From NCBI RefSeq assembly GCF_900109345.1, contig NZ_FNZN01000002.1, positions 248,001-312,000 of the forward strand: 64,000 nucleotides of DNA, read 5' to 3'. Shown here one piece after another: positions 54,239 through 63,307 of the stretch. The notes below the pieces were generated by a model. The model searched no databases. It saw only the letters and a program-made list of their open reading frames with translations, and was not told where the DNA came from. The translations under genes were made by a program, and so were the position numbers. Within the stretch, counting starts at the first letter, position 1. Every line of letters begins with the position of its first letter. Source of the DNA: Maribacter orientalis. GTDB taxonomy: Bacteria; Bacteroidota; Bacteroidia; Flavobacteriales; Flavobacteriaceae.

Positions 54239-55138
54239 ATGTCATCGGATAGTAGACTTAATAGAGCTTATGAAAATGCCAAGGTCATTCCATTTGACAA
54301 CAACTCTAAATTCATACTTTTTAGTGATTGTCACAGGGGTGACAACAGTTTTGCCGATGAATTTGCCAATAATAGAAACATCTATTTTCATGCCCTAAAA
54401 TTTTATCATTCAGAAGGATTTCAATACTGCGAGCTCGGTGATGGTGATGAACTTTGGGAGAATATTAATTTTGCATCCTTATTTGAAGCCCACAAAAATA
54501 TTTATAAACTTTTAAAGCAATTTCATTTAGAACATAGATTACATATGATTTGGGGAAACCATGATATGGTCTATAAAGATGAAGATTACGTAAAGAAACA
54601 CCTGTCAAGTTATTTTGAACCGATAGAAGATAAAGACAAGGCGCTTTTTGAAGGAATTAAATATCATGAAGCAATTATCTTAAAACATAGGGACACTCAA
54701 CAAGAAATTTTTCTAACCCACGGCCACCAGGCTGATTGGTGGAATTATACTTTTTGGCGTTGGGGTAGATTTTTAGTGAGGGTACTCTGGAAACCATTAC
54801 AGGTTTGGGGTATTGCTGACCCAACATCACCAGCCAAGAACTACACAGAACTTATAAAAGTTGAACGACGTATTAAAAAATGGATCCTTAAAAACAGTTT
54901 AAAAGTAACCGTTGTTGGCCATACGCATAGACCCCGTTTTCCTGAACCGGGCGATATACCCCTATTTAACGATGGTAGTTGTGTACACCCAAGAAGTATT
55001 ACTGGAATTGAAATAGAAAAAGGCAACCTCTCTTTAATAAAATGGCAGATAAATACCACAGATGATGGTACATTACGCGTAGTTCGTATTTTGTTAGAAG
55101 GACCTCAAAAATTAAAAGATTATTTAGAAAAAAGTTAA
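54239..55138 (+). CDS. Cytoplasmic calcineurin-like metallophosphoesterase
   Basis: 299 residues. Metal ligands are visible as FSDCHRGDN (Asp30, His32), ELGDGDELWE (65-74), GNHDM (Asp109), a THGHQAD motif and GHTHRP. The layout is LpxH-like (UDP-2,3-diacylglucosamine hydrolase), but GDGDE in place of the usual GDxFD and the C-terminal length suggest a different substrate. No signal peptide. It is divergent from the GAF protein gene across 111 bases and followed after a few bases by an AraC-type regulator, so may share a transcript with it. Confidence 0.8.
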   Translation: MSSDSRLNRAYENAKVIPFDNNSKFILFSDCHRGDNSFADEFANNRNIYFHALKFYHSEGFQYCELGDGDELWENINFASLFEAHKNIYKLLKQFHLEHRLHMIWGNHDMVYKDEDYVKKHLSSYFEPIEDKDKALFEGIKYHEAIILKHRDTQQEIFLTHGHQADWWNYTFWRWGRFLVRVLWKPLQVWGIADPTSPAKNYTELIKVERRIKKWILKNSLKVTVVGHTHRPRFPEPGDIPLFNDGSCVHPRSITGIEIEKGNLSLIKWQINTTDDGTLRVVRILLEGPQKLKDYLEKS

Positions 55139-55145
55139 AGTGAAC

Positions 55146-56315
55146 ATGCTCAATGATCTCATAGAACAAATTCCGATAAGACATAATCTTACGTCAAGTT
55201 TTATGCTATTAGGCGTTGTTCAAAATCTATTTTTAAGCATTGTACTTTTCACCAAGAGCAAAGGTAATTTACCGTTGATTTATTTAGGACTCTTAATCTT
55301 TTTTGGAGCAATTGTATTTTTGGACACCTATTTATGCTACACTGGCCTAATGAAATATATACTAGTATTGAATGATTCAACTGAAGCCCTGGTTCTGTTG
55401 ATAGGACCATTTCTATACTTTTCTATTTATGGTTTTTTAAAAAGAACATCTATTTCATTTAAGAAACATTGGTGGCATTTTGTTTTACCACTTGGTTATT
55501 TTATATCTCAAATCCCATTTTATCTTGCTCCTATTTCTGTAAAATTGAATGCCTATTTAGGCGCATATTACAGTAAAATGGAAACTGCAACCGTTCCAGA
55601 ATCATTTAATTATAATTATCATTTTATAAAAGACATTTTAGATTGGCTCATACTTTTTAGCCTTTTGCTATATACATTACTGAGCTTAAAATTGGTCAGA
55701 GAAGAATGGTTCAGAAACTTAAACAATAATGCTGAAAAAAAATCGTCCAAATATATTTTCACACGAAATTCAGCTATTATACTATGTGCCTTCTTTCTGC
55801 TTCTATTTTTAATTTTCTACATATTTGATGATGATGGAGGCGATCATTATATTTCAATTTTTCAAACCATAGTCGCTTTTTCAACAACCTACATAATTAT
55901 TACAGAATCACGATTCTTTGACAAATCTTGGGTTGCCGACAAATACGAGACCTTAGGTAAACCAATTAAAGAAATAGCATTTACTGATATTGAAAAATTT
56001 GTTGATGTTGAGTGTTATTATTTGTCCAAAAATACAAGTTTGAATGATTTGGCCAATCTTTTGAATATTCATCCCAATCAAATATCAAAATCAATAAACT
56101 CAGGGTTTGGCTCTAATTTTAACCATTATATCAATTCGAAAAGAATTGTTGTTGCTAAGGAAAGACTTGTTGATCCACAATACAATAAACTTACTATAGA
56201 AGCAATTGGAGATTCAGTAGGCTTCAAATCTAAGTCTGCTTTTTACAATGCTTTTAAAATTCAAACAGGCTACTCACCATCTCAGTACGTAAAGTCAATC
56301 TCTCCAAAATTGTAA
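55146..56315 (+). CDS. Membrane-bound AraC-type transcriptional regulator
   Basis: About 389 residues. Roughly seven hydrophobic helices occupy 18-260; a cytoplasmic AraC helix-turn-helix region follows at about 290-385 with LNDLANLLNIHPNQISKSIN and the second helix pair in GDSVGFKSKSAFYNAFK, then GYSPSQY. This membrane-sensor plus AraC layout is frequent in Bacteroidota. Regulated genes unknown; the downstream acyltransferase is a candidate. ATG at 55146 is preferred over GTG at 55140. Confidence 0.85.
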   Translation: MLNDLIEQIPIRHNLTSSFMLLGVVQNLFLSIVLFTKSKGNLPLIYLGLLIFFGAIVFLDTYLCYTGLMKYILVLNDSTEALVLLIGPFLYFSIYGFLKRTSISFKKHWWHFVLPLGYFISQIPFYLAPISVKLNAYLGAYYSKMETATVPESFNYNYHFIKDILDWLILFSLLLYTLLSLKLVREEWFRNLNNNAEKKSSKYIFTRNSAIILCAFFLLLFLIFYIFDDDGGDHYISIFQTIVAFSTTYIIITESRFFDKSWVADKYETLGKPIKEIAFTDIEKFVDVECYYLSKNTSLNDLANLLNIHPNQISKSINSGFGSNFNHYINSKRIVVAKERLVDPQYNKLTIEAIGDSVGFKSKSAFYNAFKIQTGYSPSQYVKSISPKL

Positions 56316-56392
56316 TTATGGACGAATTGTAAATGCTAAAATTTAATTTCCATATCATATTCCCTCAATTTTGACCAATTAAATATTGGGTC

Positions 56393-57511
56393 ATGGAAAA
56401 AACATTTAGGAGGTACGATTTAGATTGGTTACGGGTAGTGGTCTTTTCGCTTTTGATTTTTTATCATGTCGGGATGTTCTTTGTCCCTTGGGGATGGCAT
56501 CTAAAAAACAATATTATCTATGATTGGATTAAATGGCCAATGCTATTTTTGAATCAGTGGCGTTTACCCATTTTGTTCCTAATATCTGGTATGGGTACCT
56601 TCTACGCTTTATCAAAAAGAACTATTTGGCAGTTTAATAAGGAACGGTTTCTAAGATTAGGTATTCCACTGCTATTTGGGATGTTGGTGGTAGTGCCGCC
56701 ACAAATATATTTTGAACGATTGGCAGAAGGTCAATTTCAAGGTTCCTATTTACATTATCTCAGTACCGTAGCTTATGAAGGTATCTATCCCGAAGGAAAT
56801 ATCAGCTGGCATCATCTCTGGTTTTTACCCTATCTATTTGTTTTCTCAGTGTTACTTTCAACCATCTTTGTGTATATCAAAAAAAGAAAAACCAAAATAG
56901 TTGATTGGTTTAGCAAAGTGATACAAAAGCCATTCGGACTCTATATTTTCACCCTACCCTTGTATTTATTAGAATCATTACTTGAACCTTTTTATGATAT
57001 CACGCATGATTTAATTAATGACTGGTTTAATTTCTTTTCCTCAATGACCTTATTTTTCTTTGGATTTATCATGGTATCATGTGGTCAAATTCTTTGGATA
57101 GAGATAGAAAAAATACGTAAAAAAGCGTTTATTCTAGGCATTCTATGCTTCATAGGATTACTCATTATATGGCAATTTGAAGATGGTTATACTAGACATT
57201 TTACCGAAGCCCTTTTAAAAATTATTAATCTTTGGTCTTGGATATTGGTGCTATTGGGTTACGCCGCCAAACATCAAAATAAACCTAGTAAATTGTTGAG
57301 TTATGCGAATAGGGCCGTTTACCCTTTCTATATTCTTCATCAAACCATAACTGTTGCGATAGCTTATTACCTGATGTATTTAGATTGGGGATTGTTACCA
57401 AAAGCGCTTATTCTTGTTATTGGAACATTTTTAATTAGCTGGATTATTTATCACTTTATCATTCTAAAAATAGGTCTTCTGCAACCACTATTTGGTATAA
57501 AAAATAAATGA
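56393..57511 (+). CDS. Acyltransferase-3 family membrane protein
   Basis: 372 residues, about ten hydrophobic helices. The N-terminal RYDLDWLRVVVFSLLIFYHVGMFF contains the family's Asp-Trp-Leu-Arg and His signature; ISWHHLWFLPYLF is the second conserved block. Such enzymes transfer acyl groups to periplasmic glycans (OpgC-like) or lipids. It follows the AraC gene by 77 bases. An 8-bp hairpin (TACGAACT/AGTTCGTA, 57518-57544) lies just after the stop but lacks a T tract, so I do not call it a terminator. Confidence 0.85.
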   Translation: MEKTFRRYDLDWLRVVVFSLLIFYHVGMFFVPWGWHLKNNIIYDWIKWPMLFLNQWRLPILFLISGMGTFYALSKRTIWQFNKERFLRLGIPLLFGMLVVVPPQIYFERLAEGQFQGSYLHYLSTVAYEGIYPEGNISWHHLWFLPYLFVFSVLLSTIFVYIKKRKTKIVDWFSKVIQKPFGLYIFTLPLYLLESLLEPFYDITHDLINDWFNFFSSMTLFFFGFIMVSCGQILWIEIEKIRKKAFILGILCFIGLLIIWQFEDGYTRHFTEALLKIINLWSWILVLLGYAAKHQNKPSKLLSYANRAVYPFYILHQTITVAIAYYLMYLDWGLLPKALILVIGTFLISWIIYHFIILKIGLLQPLFGIKNK

Positions 57512-57705
57512 CAGAATTACGAACTAAACACTTTTGAGTTCGTATTGATACAGCGTTTTAAAAACAACTCATAAATCCTTTCCATGCAAAATTTTCTGCA
57601 AAATTGAATCTACACTAGGTGTTTATTAAACAAAATGGTTAAAATTATGTGACTTACGTAATGTTTTTATTTCTAAATAAATAGAAACCAAATAACCTTT
57701 TTAAA

Positions 57706-58405
57706 ATGAAAAAAATAATAGCAGAATTTGTTGACACCCTTTGGTTGGTGCAAGGTGGCTCTGGTAGTGCCGTACTTGCCGCAGGATTTCCTGAATTAGG
57801 AATTGGCTTTGTTGGGGTTTCCCTTGCCTTCGGTTTAACTGTAATTACAATAGCTTATGCCATTGGCCATATTTCTGGTTGTCACTTAAATCCCGCAGTC
57901 TCAATAGGCCTTTGGGTAGTTGGCCGTTTTGATGTGAAAAACGTACTACCTTATGTAATTGCCCAAGTCATAGGTGGTATTGCTGGGGCAGCAATACTTT
58001 TCTTAATCGCTTCAGGCAAGCCTGATTTTGTTATTGGTGGTTTTGCAGCCAACGGTTATGCCGAACACTCCCCAGGCGGATTCAGTATGACATCAGCATT
58101 AATTATTGAGGTGGCAATGACTTTCATTTTCATATTTGTTATTTTAGGATAAACCTATACCAAGGCGCCAAGAGGTTTCGCAGGCTTGGCAATAGGCCTT
58201 TGTTTAACCCTAATACATTTAATTAATTAGTATACCTGTTACAAATACTTCTGTAAATCCAGCAAGAAGTACCAGCCAGGCTCTTTTTGTTGGTGATTGG
58301 GCCATTGACCAACTATGGTTATTTTGGCTAGCCCCAATTGTAGGCGCCATTTTAGCAGGTCTACTTTATAAAATTAGTTCTCCAGAATTAACGGATCGTA
58401 AGTAG
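57706..58405 (+). pseudogene. aqpZ: Aquaporin Z pseudogene (nonsense codon plus 4-bp duplication)
   Basis: The first 148 codons read as Aqp[22 protein letters not shown], then [12 protein letters not shown] with NPA motif 1. A TAA at 58150-58152 stands where ILG(A/S)T is expected; the frame then continues TKAPRGFAGLAIGL and TLIHLI to a 4-base tandem duplication (ATTAATTAGT near 58224) that shifts frame. After that correction it resumes [14 protein letters not shown], including NPA motif 2, and ends [16 protein letters not shown] to the stop at 58405. Two separate lesions, and conserved-site changes such as EFFGT to EFVDT, show an inactive gene. Confidence 0.88.
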
Positions 58406-58415
58406 ATTTTTATTG

Positions 58416-58460
58416 AATAGGCTCAACGTGTTTAGATAAAATATGTTGAGCTTATTTTTT
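58416..58460 (+). terminator. Intrinsic terminator after the aquaporin pseudogene
   Basis: Stem AATAGGCTCAAC (58416-58427) with GTTGAGCTTATT (58445-58456), twelve pairs including one G-T, followed by a run of T. It lies 11 bases past the old aqpZ stop and ends before the permease gene. Confidence 0.85.
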
Positions 58461-58502
58461 ATGGTATATTTAGGTTATCAACCTATTCAAACCAAATATA
58501 AT

Positions 58503-59819
58503 ATGCCATTAATCATTGTCATTTTAGGAATTTTACTCTTATTTATCCTCATTGCCAAATTCAAACTTAATGCCTTCATCACCTTCATTATAGTATCACT
58601 GTTTGTTGGTATTGCCGAAGGTATGGAGCCGTTATCTGTGGTAGACTCCATTCAAAAAGGAATTGGAAACATACTTGGTTTCCTTGTTATTATTTTAGGC
58701 CTAGGAGCAATGCTAGGAAAGCTGGTGGCAGATAGTGGGGCTGCACAACGCATCACAACAAAATTGGTAGAGAAATTCGGAAAAAAGAACATTCAATGGG
58801 CAGTGGTCCTAACAGGATTTATTGTAGGTATCCCTATGTTTTATTCCGTCGGATTTGTGATTTTAGTACCCTTGGTCTTTACCATAGCCGCCGCAACCGG
58901 GCTACCACTATTATATGTAGGGTTACCCATGTTGGCTTCCTTATCGGTTACTCATGGTTATTTACCTCCACATCCTGCACCAACAGCCATTGCGGCCACA
59001 TTTAGTGCAGATATCGGTAAAACATTATTATACGGAATATGTGTTGCCATACCAGCTATCATCGTTGCTGGACCATTACTTTCCAGAACACTAAAGGGAA
59101 TTAATGCGACTCCACTTAAAGAATTTTTAAATCCGGTTATTTTAAAGGAAGAAGAAATGCCGAGTATGGCAAATAGTATTATTAGTGCACTTCTACCTGT
59201 TATTCTAATCGCTATTGCTGCGTTAGCTGAGTTTGCATTACCCGATTCCTTTTTCTTGAAGAAGACCTTGATTTTTATGGGAAATCCGGCAATAGCAATG
59301 CTTATTTCAGTTTTGGTGGCGATTTACACCTTAGGTTTAGGTCGTGGTAAAAAAATGAAAGAGGTTATGGACTCGGTAGGTAGTGCTATAACGGGAATTA
59401 CCATGGTTTTACTAATCATTGCTGGTTCTGGCGCATTAAAACAAGTGCTTATCGATAGTGGTGTTAGTGAATACATCGGTGCCATGCTACAAGAATCATC
59501 TATCTCCCCATTAATATTAGCTTGGCTGATAGCCACCGTTATTAGAGTTTGTGTCGGTTCTGCTACGGTTGCAGGTTTAACTGCTGCCGGTATCGTCTTA
59601 CCGCTTACCCAAGGAACAGGTGTTAGTCCAGAATTAATGGTATTAGCAATAGGCTCTGGTAGTTTAATGTTGTCCCATGTTAACGATAGCGGATTTTGGT
59701 TATTTAAGGAATATTTCAACCTTTCGGTCAAAGACACCTTAAAAAGCTGGACTGTTATGGAAACTACAGTTGGTGTTATGGGCCTAGTAGGTGTCTTAGT
59801 TATTAATATGTTTATTTAA
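58503..59819 (+). CDS. GntP/DsdX-family permease
   Basis: About 438 residues and some 12-14 membrane helices. GntP family blocks are FLVIILGLGAMLGKLVADSG, GIPMFYSVGFVILVPL and HGYLPPHPAPTAIA. The family covers gluconate and D-serine (DsdX) importers. An ATG at 58443 falls inside the terminator stem and its extra 20 residues do not look like family sequence, so the start is ATG 58503 (MPLIIVILG). Heads a tight group with RidA, a PLP enzyme and a dipeptidase, which makes D-serine or D-threonine likelier than gluconate. Confidence 0.88.
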   Translation: MPLIIVILGILLLFILIAKFKLNAFITFIIVSLFVGIAEGMEPLSVVDSIQKGIGNILGFLVIILGLGAMLGKLVADSGAAQRITTKLVEKFGKKNIQWAVVLTGFIVGIPMFYSVGFVILVPLVFTIAAATGLPLLYVGLPMLASLSVTHGYLPPHPAPTAIAATFSADIGKTLLYGICVAIPAIIVAGPLLSRTLKGINATPLKEFLNPVILKEEEMPSMANSIISALLPVILIAIAALAEFALPDSFFLKKTLIFMGNPAIAMLISVLVAIYTLGLGRGKKMKEVMDSVGSAITGITMVLLIIAGSGALKQVLIDSGVSEYIGAMLQESSISPLILAWLIATVIRVCVGSATVAGLTAAGIVLPLTQGTGVSPELMVLAIGSGSLMLSHVNDSGFWLFKEYFNLSVKDTLKSWTVMETTVGVMGLVGVLVINMFI

Positions 59820-59832
59820 AATCTAAAGTATT

Positions 59833-60300
59833 ATGAAAATGAAACCTTCAGAAAGAATTAAAGAGTTGGGTCTGGTTTTACCCCCTGCACCACCTCCTGC
59901 AGGCCTTTACAAACCTGTTTTAGTGGTTGACCACTTTTTATACATTTCCGGTCAAGGTCCAATGAAAAATGACGGTTCATTAATTATTGGCCGTGCAGGG
60001 CATGACATGACTATGGAGGAAGCTAAAGTAGCTGCACGGCAAGTTGCACTTACCATGTTATCTACCATACAAACTCATTTTGGAGATATCGATAAGATTA
60101 AAAGAATTGTCAAAACCTTGGGTATGGTAAATTCCACCCCTGATTTTGGACAGCAACCATTGGTCATCAATGGTTTCAGTGAACTTATGGCAGATATTTT
60201 CGGACCCGATAATGGCGTAGGTGTACGGAGTGCAGTTGGTATGATACTACCTGGTGGCATCCCTGTTGAAATAGAAGCTCATTTCGAACTACATCACTAA
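59833..60300 (+). CDS. RidA/YjgF-type enamine/imine deaminase
   Basis: 155 residues, close to the extended RidA form. Family features include LYISGQGPM and a C-terminal VEIEAHFELHH. RidA hydrolyses reactive 2-aminoacrylate and similar imines made by PLP dehydratases. It is 13 bases after the permease and five before the PLP enzyme, so it probably cleans up the product of that enzyme. I did not identify the arginine of the RidA active site with confidence; the family call stands, the activity is inference. Confidence 0.87.
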   Translation: MKMKPSERIKELGLVLPPAPPPAGLYKPVLVVDHFLYISGQGPMKNDGSLIIGRAGHDMTMEEAKVAARQVALTMLSTIQTHFGDIDKIKRIVKTLGMVNSTPDFGQQPLVINGFSELMADIFGPDNGVGVRSAVGMILPGGIPVEIEAHFELHH

Positions 60301-60305
60301 GAGCT

Positions 60306-61418
60306 ATGCAAAAGAAAAATTGGTATTCCTTAAAAAATACACAGGAAGTTATCTCTCCTTCTTTATTGGTTTATCCTGATAGAATTCAACATAATATAGA
60401 GTTGATGATCTCTATGATTGGCGATGTAAATCGTTTGCGTCCGCATGTAAAAACATACAAGAACGCGAATATCATAAATATGCAGATGGCACGCGGAATT
60501 AAGAAATTCAAATGCGCTACCATCGCCGAAGCAGAATTACTTGGTAATTGTAATGCTCCAGATATTTTGTTGGCCATGCAACCTATTGGGCCAAATGCTC
60601 AACGGTATATTGAATTAACAAAACAATACCCAAATTCAAAATTTTCTACTATAGTCGATAACGAGACAATGGTTTCTATTTTAGGGAATTTAGCAGAGGC
60701 CAATAATGTCAAAATTCATCTTTGGGTTGATATTAATAATGGTATGAACAGAACTGGTATTGCTCCAGATAAAAAAGCCTTAGAGTTATTTACACAATTA
60801 AACAATCACCCTAATTTGATAGCAGAAGGCCTTCATGTTTATGATGGTCATTTAAGAAATACCGACCCGAAAATAAGAGAGGCAGAATGCAATACTGCTT
60901 TTGAAGAGGTCGAATTATTAAAAAAATCTATAGAAGACCAAGATATCCCTAGCCCAAAAATTATTGCTGGTGGGTCTCCGACGTTTCCATTTCACTGCAA
61001 ACGCAAAAATGTAGAATCAAGTCCAGGTACAACCTTATTATGGGATATAGGTTATGGTGCTCAATTTCCTGAAATGAATTTTCTACCTGCTGCTGTTTTA
61101 CTAACTCGAATACTCAGCAAACCTACTACCGGTATCTTATGTTTTGATTTGGGACATAAATCAATAGCTCCAGAAATGCCTTTTCCACGGATTGAATTTT
61201 TAGACCTTGAGCACAGTAACCAAATTAGTCAATCAGAAGAGCATTTAGTAGTTGAATATGATGATTTGACCATTCCAGAAGTAGGTGATGTTCACTATGC
61301 CATACCAAAACACATTTGCCCAACAGTTGCGAAATACGATACATTAACTGTTGTAAAAGATGGCATTATTATCGACTATTGGAAAGTAACCGCTAGAACC
61401 CATAAATCTACTATTTAA
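60306..61418 (+). CDS. Fold-III PLP enzyme: D-serine dehydratase/D-threonine aldolase family
   Basis: 370 residues. The PLP lysine is in RPHVKTYK near residue 40, as in alanine-racemase-type fold III enzymes. Near the C-terminus PKHICPTV gives His336 and Cys338. D-threonine aldolases are described with a His-x-Asp metal site and eukaryotic-type D-serine dehydratases (DSD1) with His-x-Cys, so the pair here favours D-serine dehydratase chemistry. RidA next door, which removes the aminoacrylate such a reaction releases, agrees. Products would be pyruvate and ammonia. Confidence 0.8.
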   Translation: MQKKNWYSLKNTQEVISPSLLVYPDRIQHNIELMISMIGDVNRLRPHVKTYKNANIINMQMARGIKKFKCATIAEAELLGNCNAPDILLAMQPIGPNAQRYIELTKQYPNSKFSTIVDNETMVSILGNLAEANNVKIHLWVDINNGMNRTGIAPDKKALELFTQLNNHPNLIAEGLHVYDGHLRNTDPKIREAECNTAFEEVELLKKSIEDQDIPSPKIIAGGSPTFPFHCKRKNVESSPGTTLLWDIGYGAQFPEMNFLPAAVLLTRILSKPTTGILCFDLGHKSIAPEMPFPRIEFLDLEHSNQISQSEEHLVVEYDDLTIPEVGDVHYAIPKHICPTVAKYDTLTVVKDGIIIDYWKVTARTHKSTI

Positions 61419-61420
61419 GC

Positions 61421-62485
61421 ATGTTTATATTTGATGCGCATTTAGACCTGTCCATGAATGCTATGGACTGGAATCGTGACCTCACATGGTCAATAGAAGA
61501 AATAAGAAAGAGCGAACAGGGTTTAACCGATAAGCCAGGTCGTGGCAACAACACGGTTTCTCTAGAGGCTATGAGAGAAGGAAATATAGGACTCTGTATG
61601 GCTACCCAAATTGCACGCTATGTGCATAAGGACAATACCCTACCGGGATGGAAATCACCGCAGCAGGCTTGGGCACATACGCAAGGTCAATTGGCTTGGT
61701 ACAAGAGTATGGAAGAAGCTGGCGAAATGGTACAGATTACTAACAGAACCCAACTAGAGGCCCACCTAGAACTTTGGAAGTCTGATGAAGAAAAAAAACC
61801 TATTGGTTATTTATTAAGCCTAGAAGGCGCAGATTCTATAGTCGATATCTCGTACCTACAAAAATCTTACGACCTAGGCCTACGTGCAATTGGGCCTGCT
61901 CATTATGGCCCTGGAACATATGCTCATGGCACAAATTCTGTAGGTGGCATTGGTACGAAAGGAAGAGAACTATTAAAAGAAATTCAACGATTAGGAATTA
62001 TATTAGATGTTACCCACTTATGTGACCTTAGCTTTTGGGAAACTATGGTGAATTATGACGGTCCTCTATGGGCCAGCCATAATAATTGTAGAGCATTAGT
62101 AAATCATCATAGACAATTTACCGATGAGCAGTTGAAAGAAATTATTGCGCGAAAAGGCGTAGTTGGGGTTGTTTTAGATGCTTGGATGATGACGGCAACA
62201 TGGGAACGCGGAGTATCAACACCTGAATCCGCTAACGTAAGTTTACAGCAAATACTTGATAATATTGACCATATATGTCAACTTTCTGGAAATGCAGACC
62301 ATGTCGGTATTGGCTCTGACCTTGATGGCGGTTTTGGAAAAGAACAAGGGCCGGCGGATGTTGACACTATTGCCGACCTTCAAAAAATAGTGAGTTTGTT
62401 GGAAAATAGAGGATACATTCAGTCGGATATTGAAAAAATAATGAATGGAAATTTTATCGGCTTTCTAAGAAAAAATCTCAAATAA
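61421..62485 (+). CDS. Membrane dipeptidase (renal dipeptidase-like, peptidase M19)
   Basis: 354 residues, no signal peptide. Family zinc-site pieces are FDAHLDL at the N-terminus, SLEGADSI, VTHLCDLSFW, ASHNNCRALV and GIGSDLDGG. M19 enzymes hydrolyse dipeptides, often with a D-residue at the C-terminus, which would release D-amino acids for the adjacent PLP enzyme. It starts three bases after that gene and closes the four-gene set begun by the permease. Substrate is inferred from this context. Confidence 0.9.
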   Translation: MFIFDAHLDLSMNAMDWNRDLTWSIEEIRKSEQGLTDKPGRGNNTVSLEAMREGNIGLCMATQIARYVHKDNTLPGWKSPQQAWAHTQGQLAWYKSMEEAGEMVQITNRTQLEAHLELWKSDEEKKPIGYLLSLEGADSIVDISYLQKSYDLGLRAIGPAHYGPGTYAHGTNSVGGIGTKGRELLKEIQRLGIILDVTHLCDLSFWETMVNYDGPLWASHNNCRALVNHHRQFTDEQLKEIIARKGVVGVVLDAWMMTATWERGVSTPESANVSLQQILDNIDHICQLSGNADHVGIGSDLDGGFGKEQGPADVDTIADLQKIVSLLENRGYIQSDIEKIMNGNFIGFLRKNLK

Positions 62486-62592
62486 TTGTAATTCGTTTAT
62501 CGAATAATCATAGTATCGAAGTTAATTTAACGAAGCCTTAAGTACGCATGGCAGGGTATTTGTTATCTTTATTTCATCATATTGATAACTCA

Positions 62593-63246
62593 ATGAGGAA
62601 ACCTTTTTTTCTTTTTAGTATTTTATTCTGTTTTAACGTGGTTATCGTTTCCGCACAAACAGATTTACCTACGTCTAAGCCACTTAAAATTGAAAGTGCA
62701 AATCCTATTGAGCCTTTAGGAAAACCAAGTGCGGGTCCTGTATTAAATATGCCTTCTCTAATTAAAGAGCAGCCTAATGTTAATATGAAAGACCCAAATC
62801 CTGTTAAAATGCTGCGCGATGAAGAATTGGTTCAAGCTGGTACAGGTATGAAAATTGACCCTCGAATTGGTCCTGGTGAACGTTTAGGTGGTTCAGGACA
62901 ATTTTTTGCTGACCAGTATTTAGGAGACGTGAAAAGCAGTGGAAAATTTATAGGTATTGTTTGTAGAGATCATGAATATGTAGATGGTGACCGAGTTAAA
63001 ATCTACATGAATGATATGGTTATAGAGCCAAACCTATTACTTACCGGTGCATTTAAAGGAGTGAATGTCGATTTGCAAGATGGTTTCAATCGTTTAGATT
63101 TCGAAGCACTAAATCATGGGTCTTCTGCACCAAATACTGCCCAGGTCGATGTGTATAATGATAAAGGAGAATTAATTTATTCGAACAAATGGCTTCTATC
63201 CGCAGGTTCGAAAGCTACGTTGATTGTAACCAAAGAATCTATGTAG
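62593..63246 (+). CDS. Secreted protein of unknown function
   Basis: About 217 residues from the ATG at 62593, with a signal peptide (FFLFSILFCFNVVIVSAQ) and likely cleavage after SAQ. The mature part is Pro-rich for about 60 residues, then a beta-rich C-terminal half (FIGIVCRDHEYVDGDRVKIYMND) that may be an Ig-like fold. No catalytic motif. ATG at 62548 would place 15 polar residues before the signal and is less likely. I do not recognise a family. It is convergent with the acylase gene. Confidence 0.6.
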   Translation: MRKPFFLFSILFCFNVVIVSAQTDLPTSKPLKIESANPIEPLGKPSAGPVLNMPSLIKEQPNVNMKDPNPVKMLRDEELVQAGTGMKIDPRIGPGERLGGSGQFFADQYLGDVKSSGKFIGIVCRDHEYVDGDRVKIYMNDMVIEPNLLLTGAFKGVNVDLQDGFNRLDFEALNHGSSAPNTAQVDVYNDKGELIYSNKWLLSAGSKATLIVTKESM

Positions 63247-63307
63247 GTCTACTACTTCTCTTTATTGGATATACCTACCATTAGTACATACCAATACGCT
63301 TATAATA

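Noticed and set aside
57518-57544. Terminator after the acyltransferase gene
   Set aside because: The 8-bp stem is followed by ATTGATACAG with no run of T.
57706-58152. Short aquaporin of 148 codons as a functional gene
   Set aside because: The downstream half, including the second NPA motif, is still there past the stop and frameshift, so this is a broken gene.
58443-58502. ATG at 58443 as start of the GntP permease
   Set aside because: It falls inside the stem of the aquaporin pseudogene terminator and the extra residues do not fit the family start.
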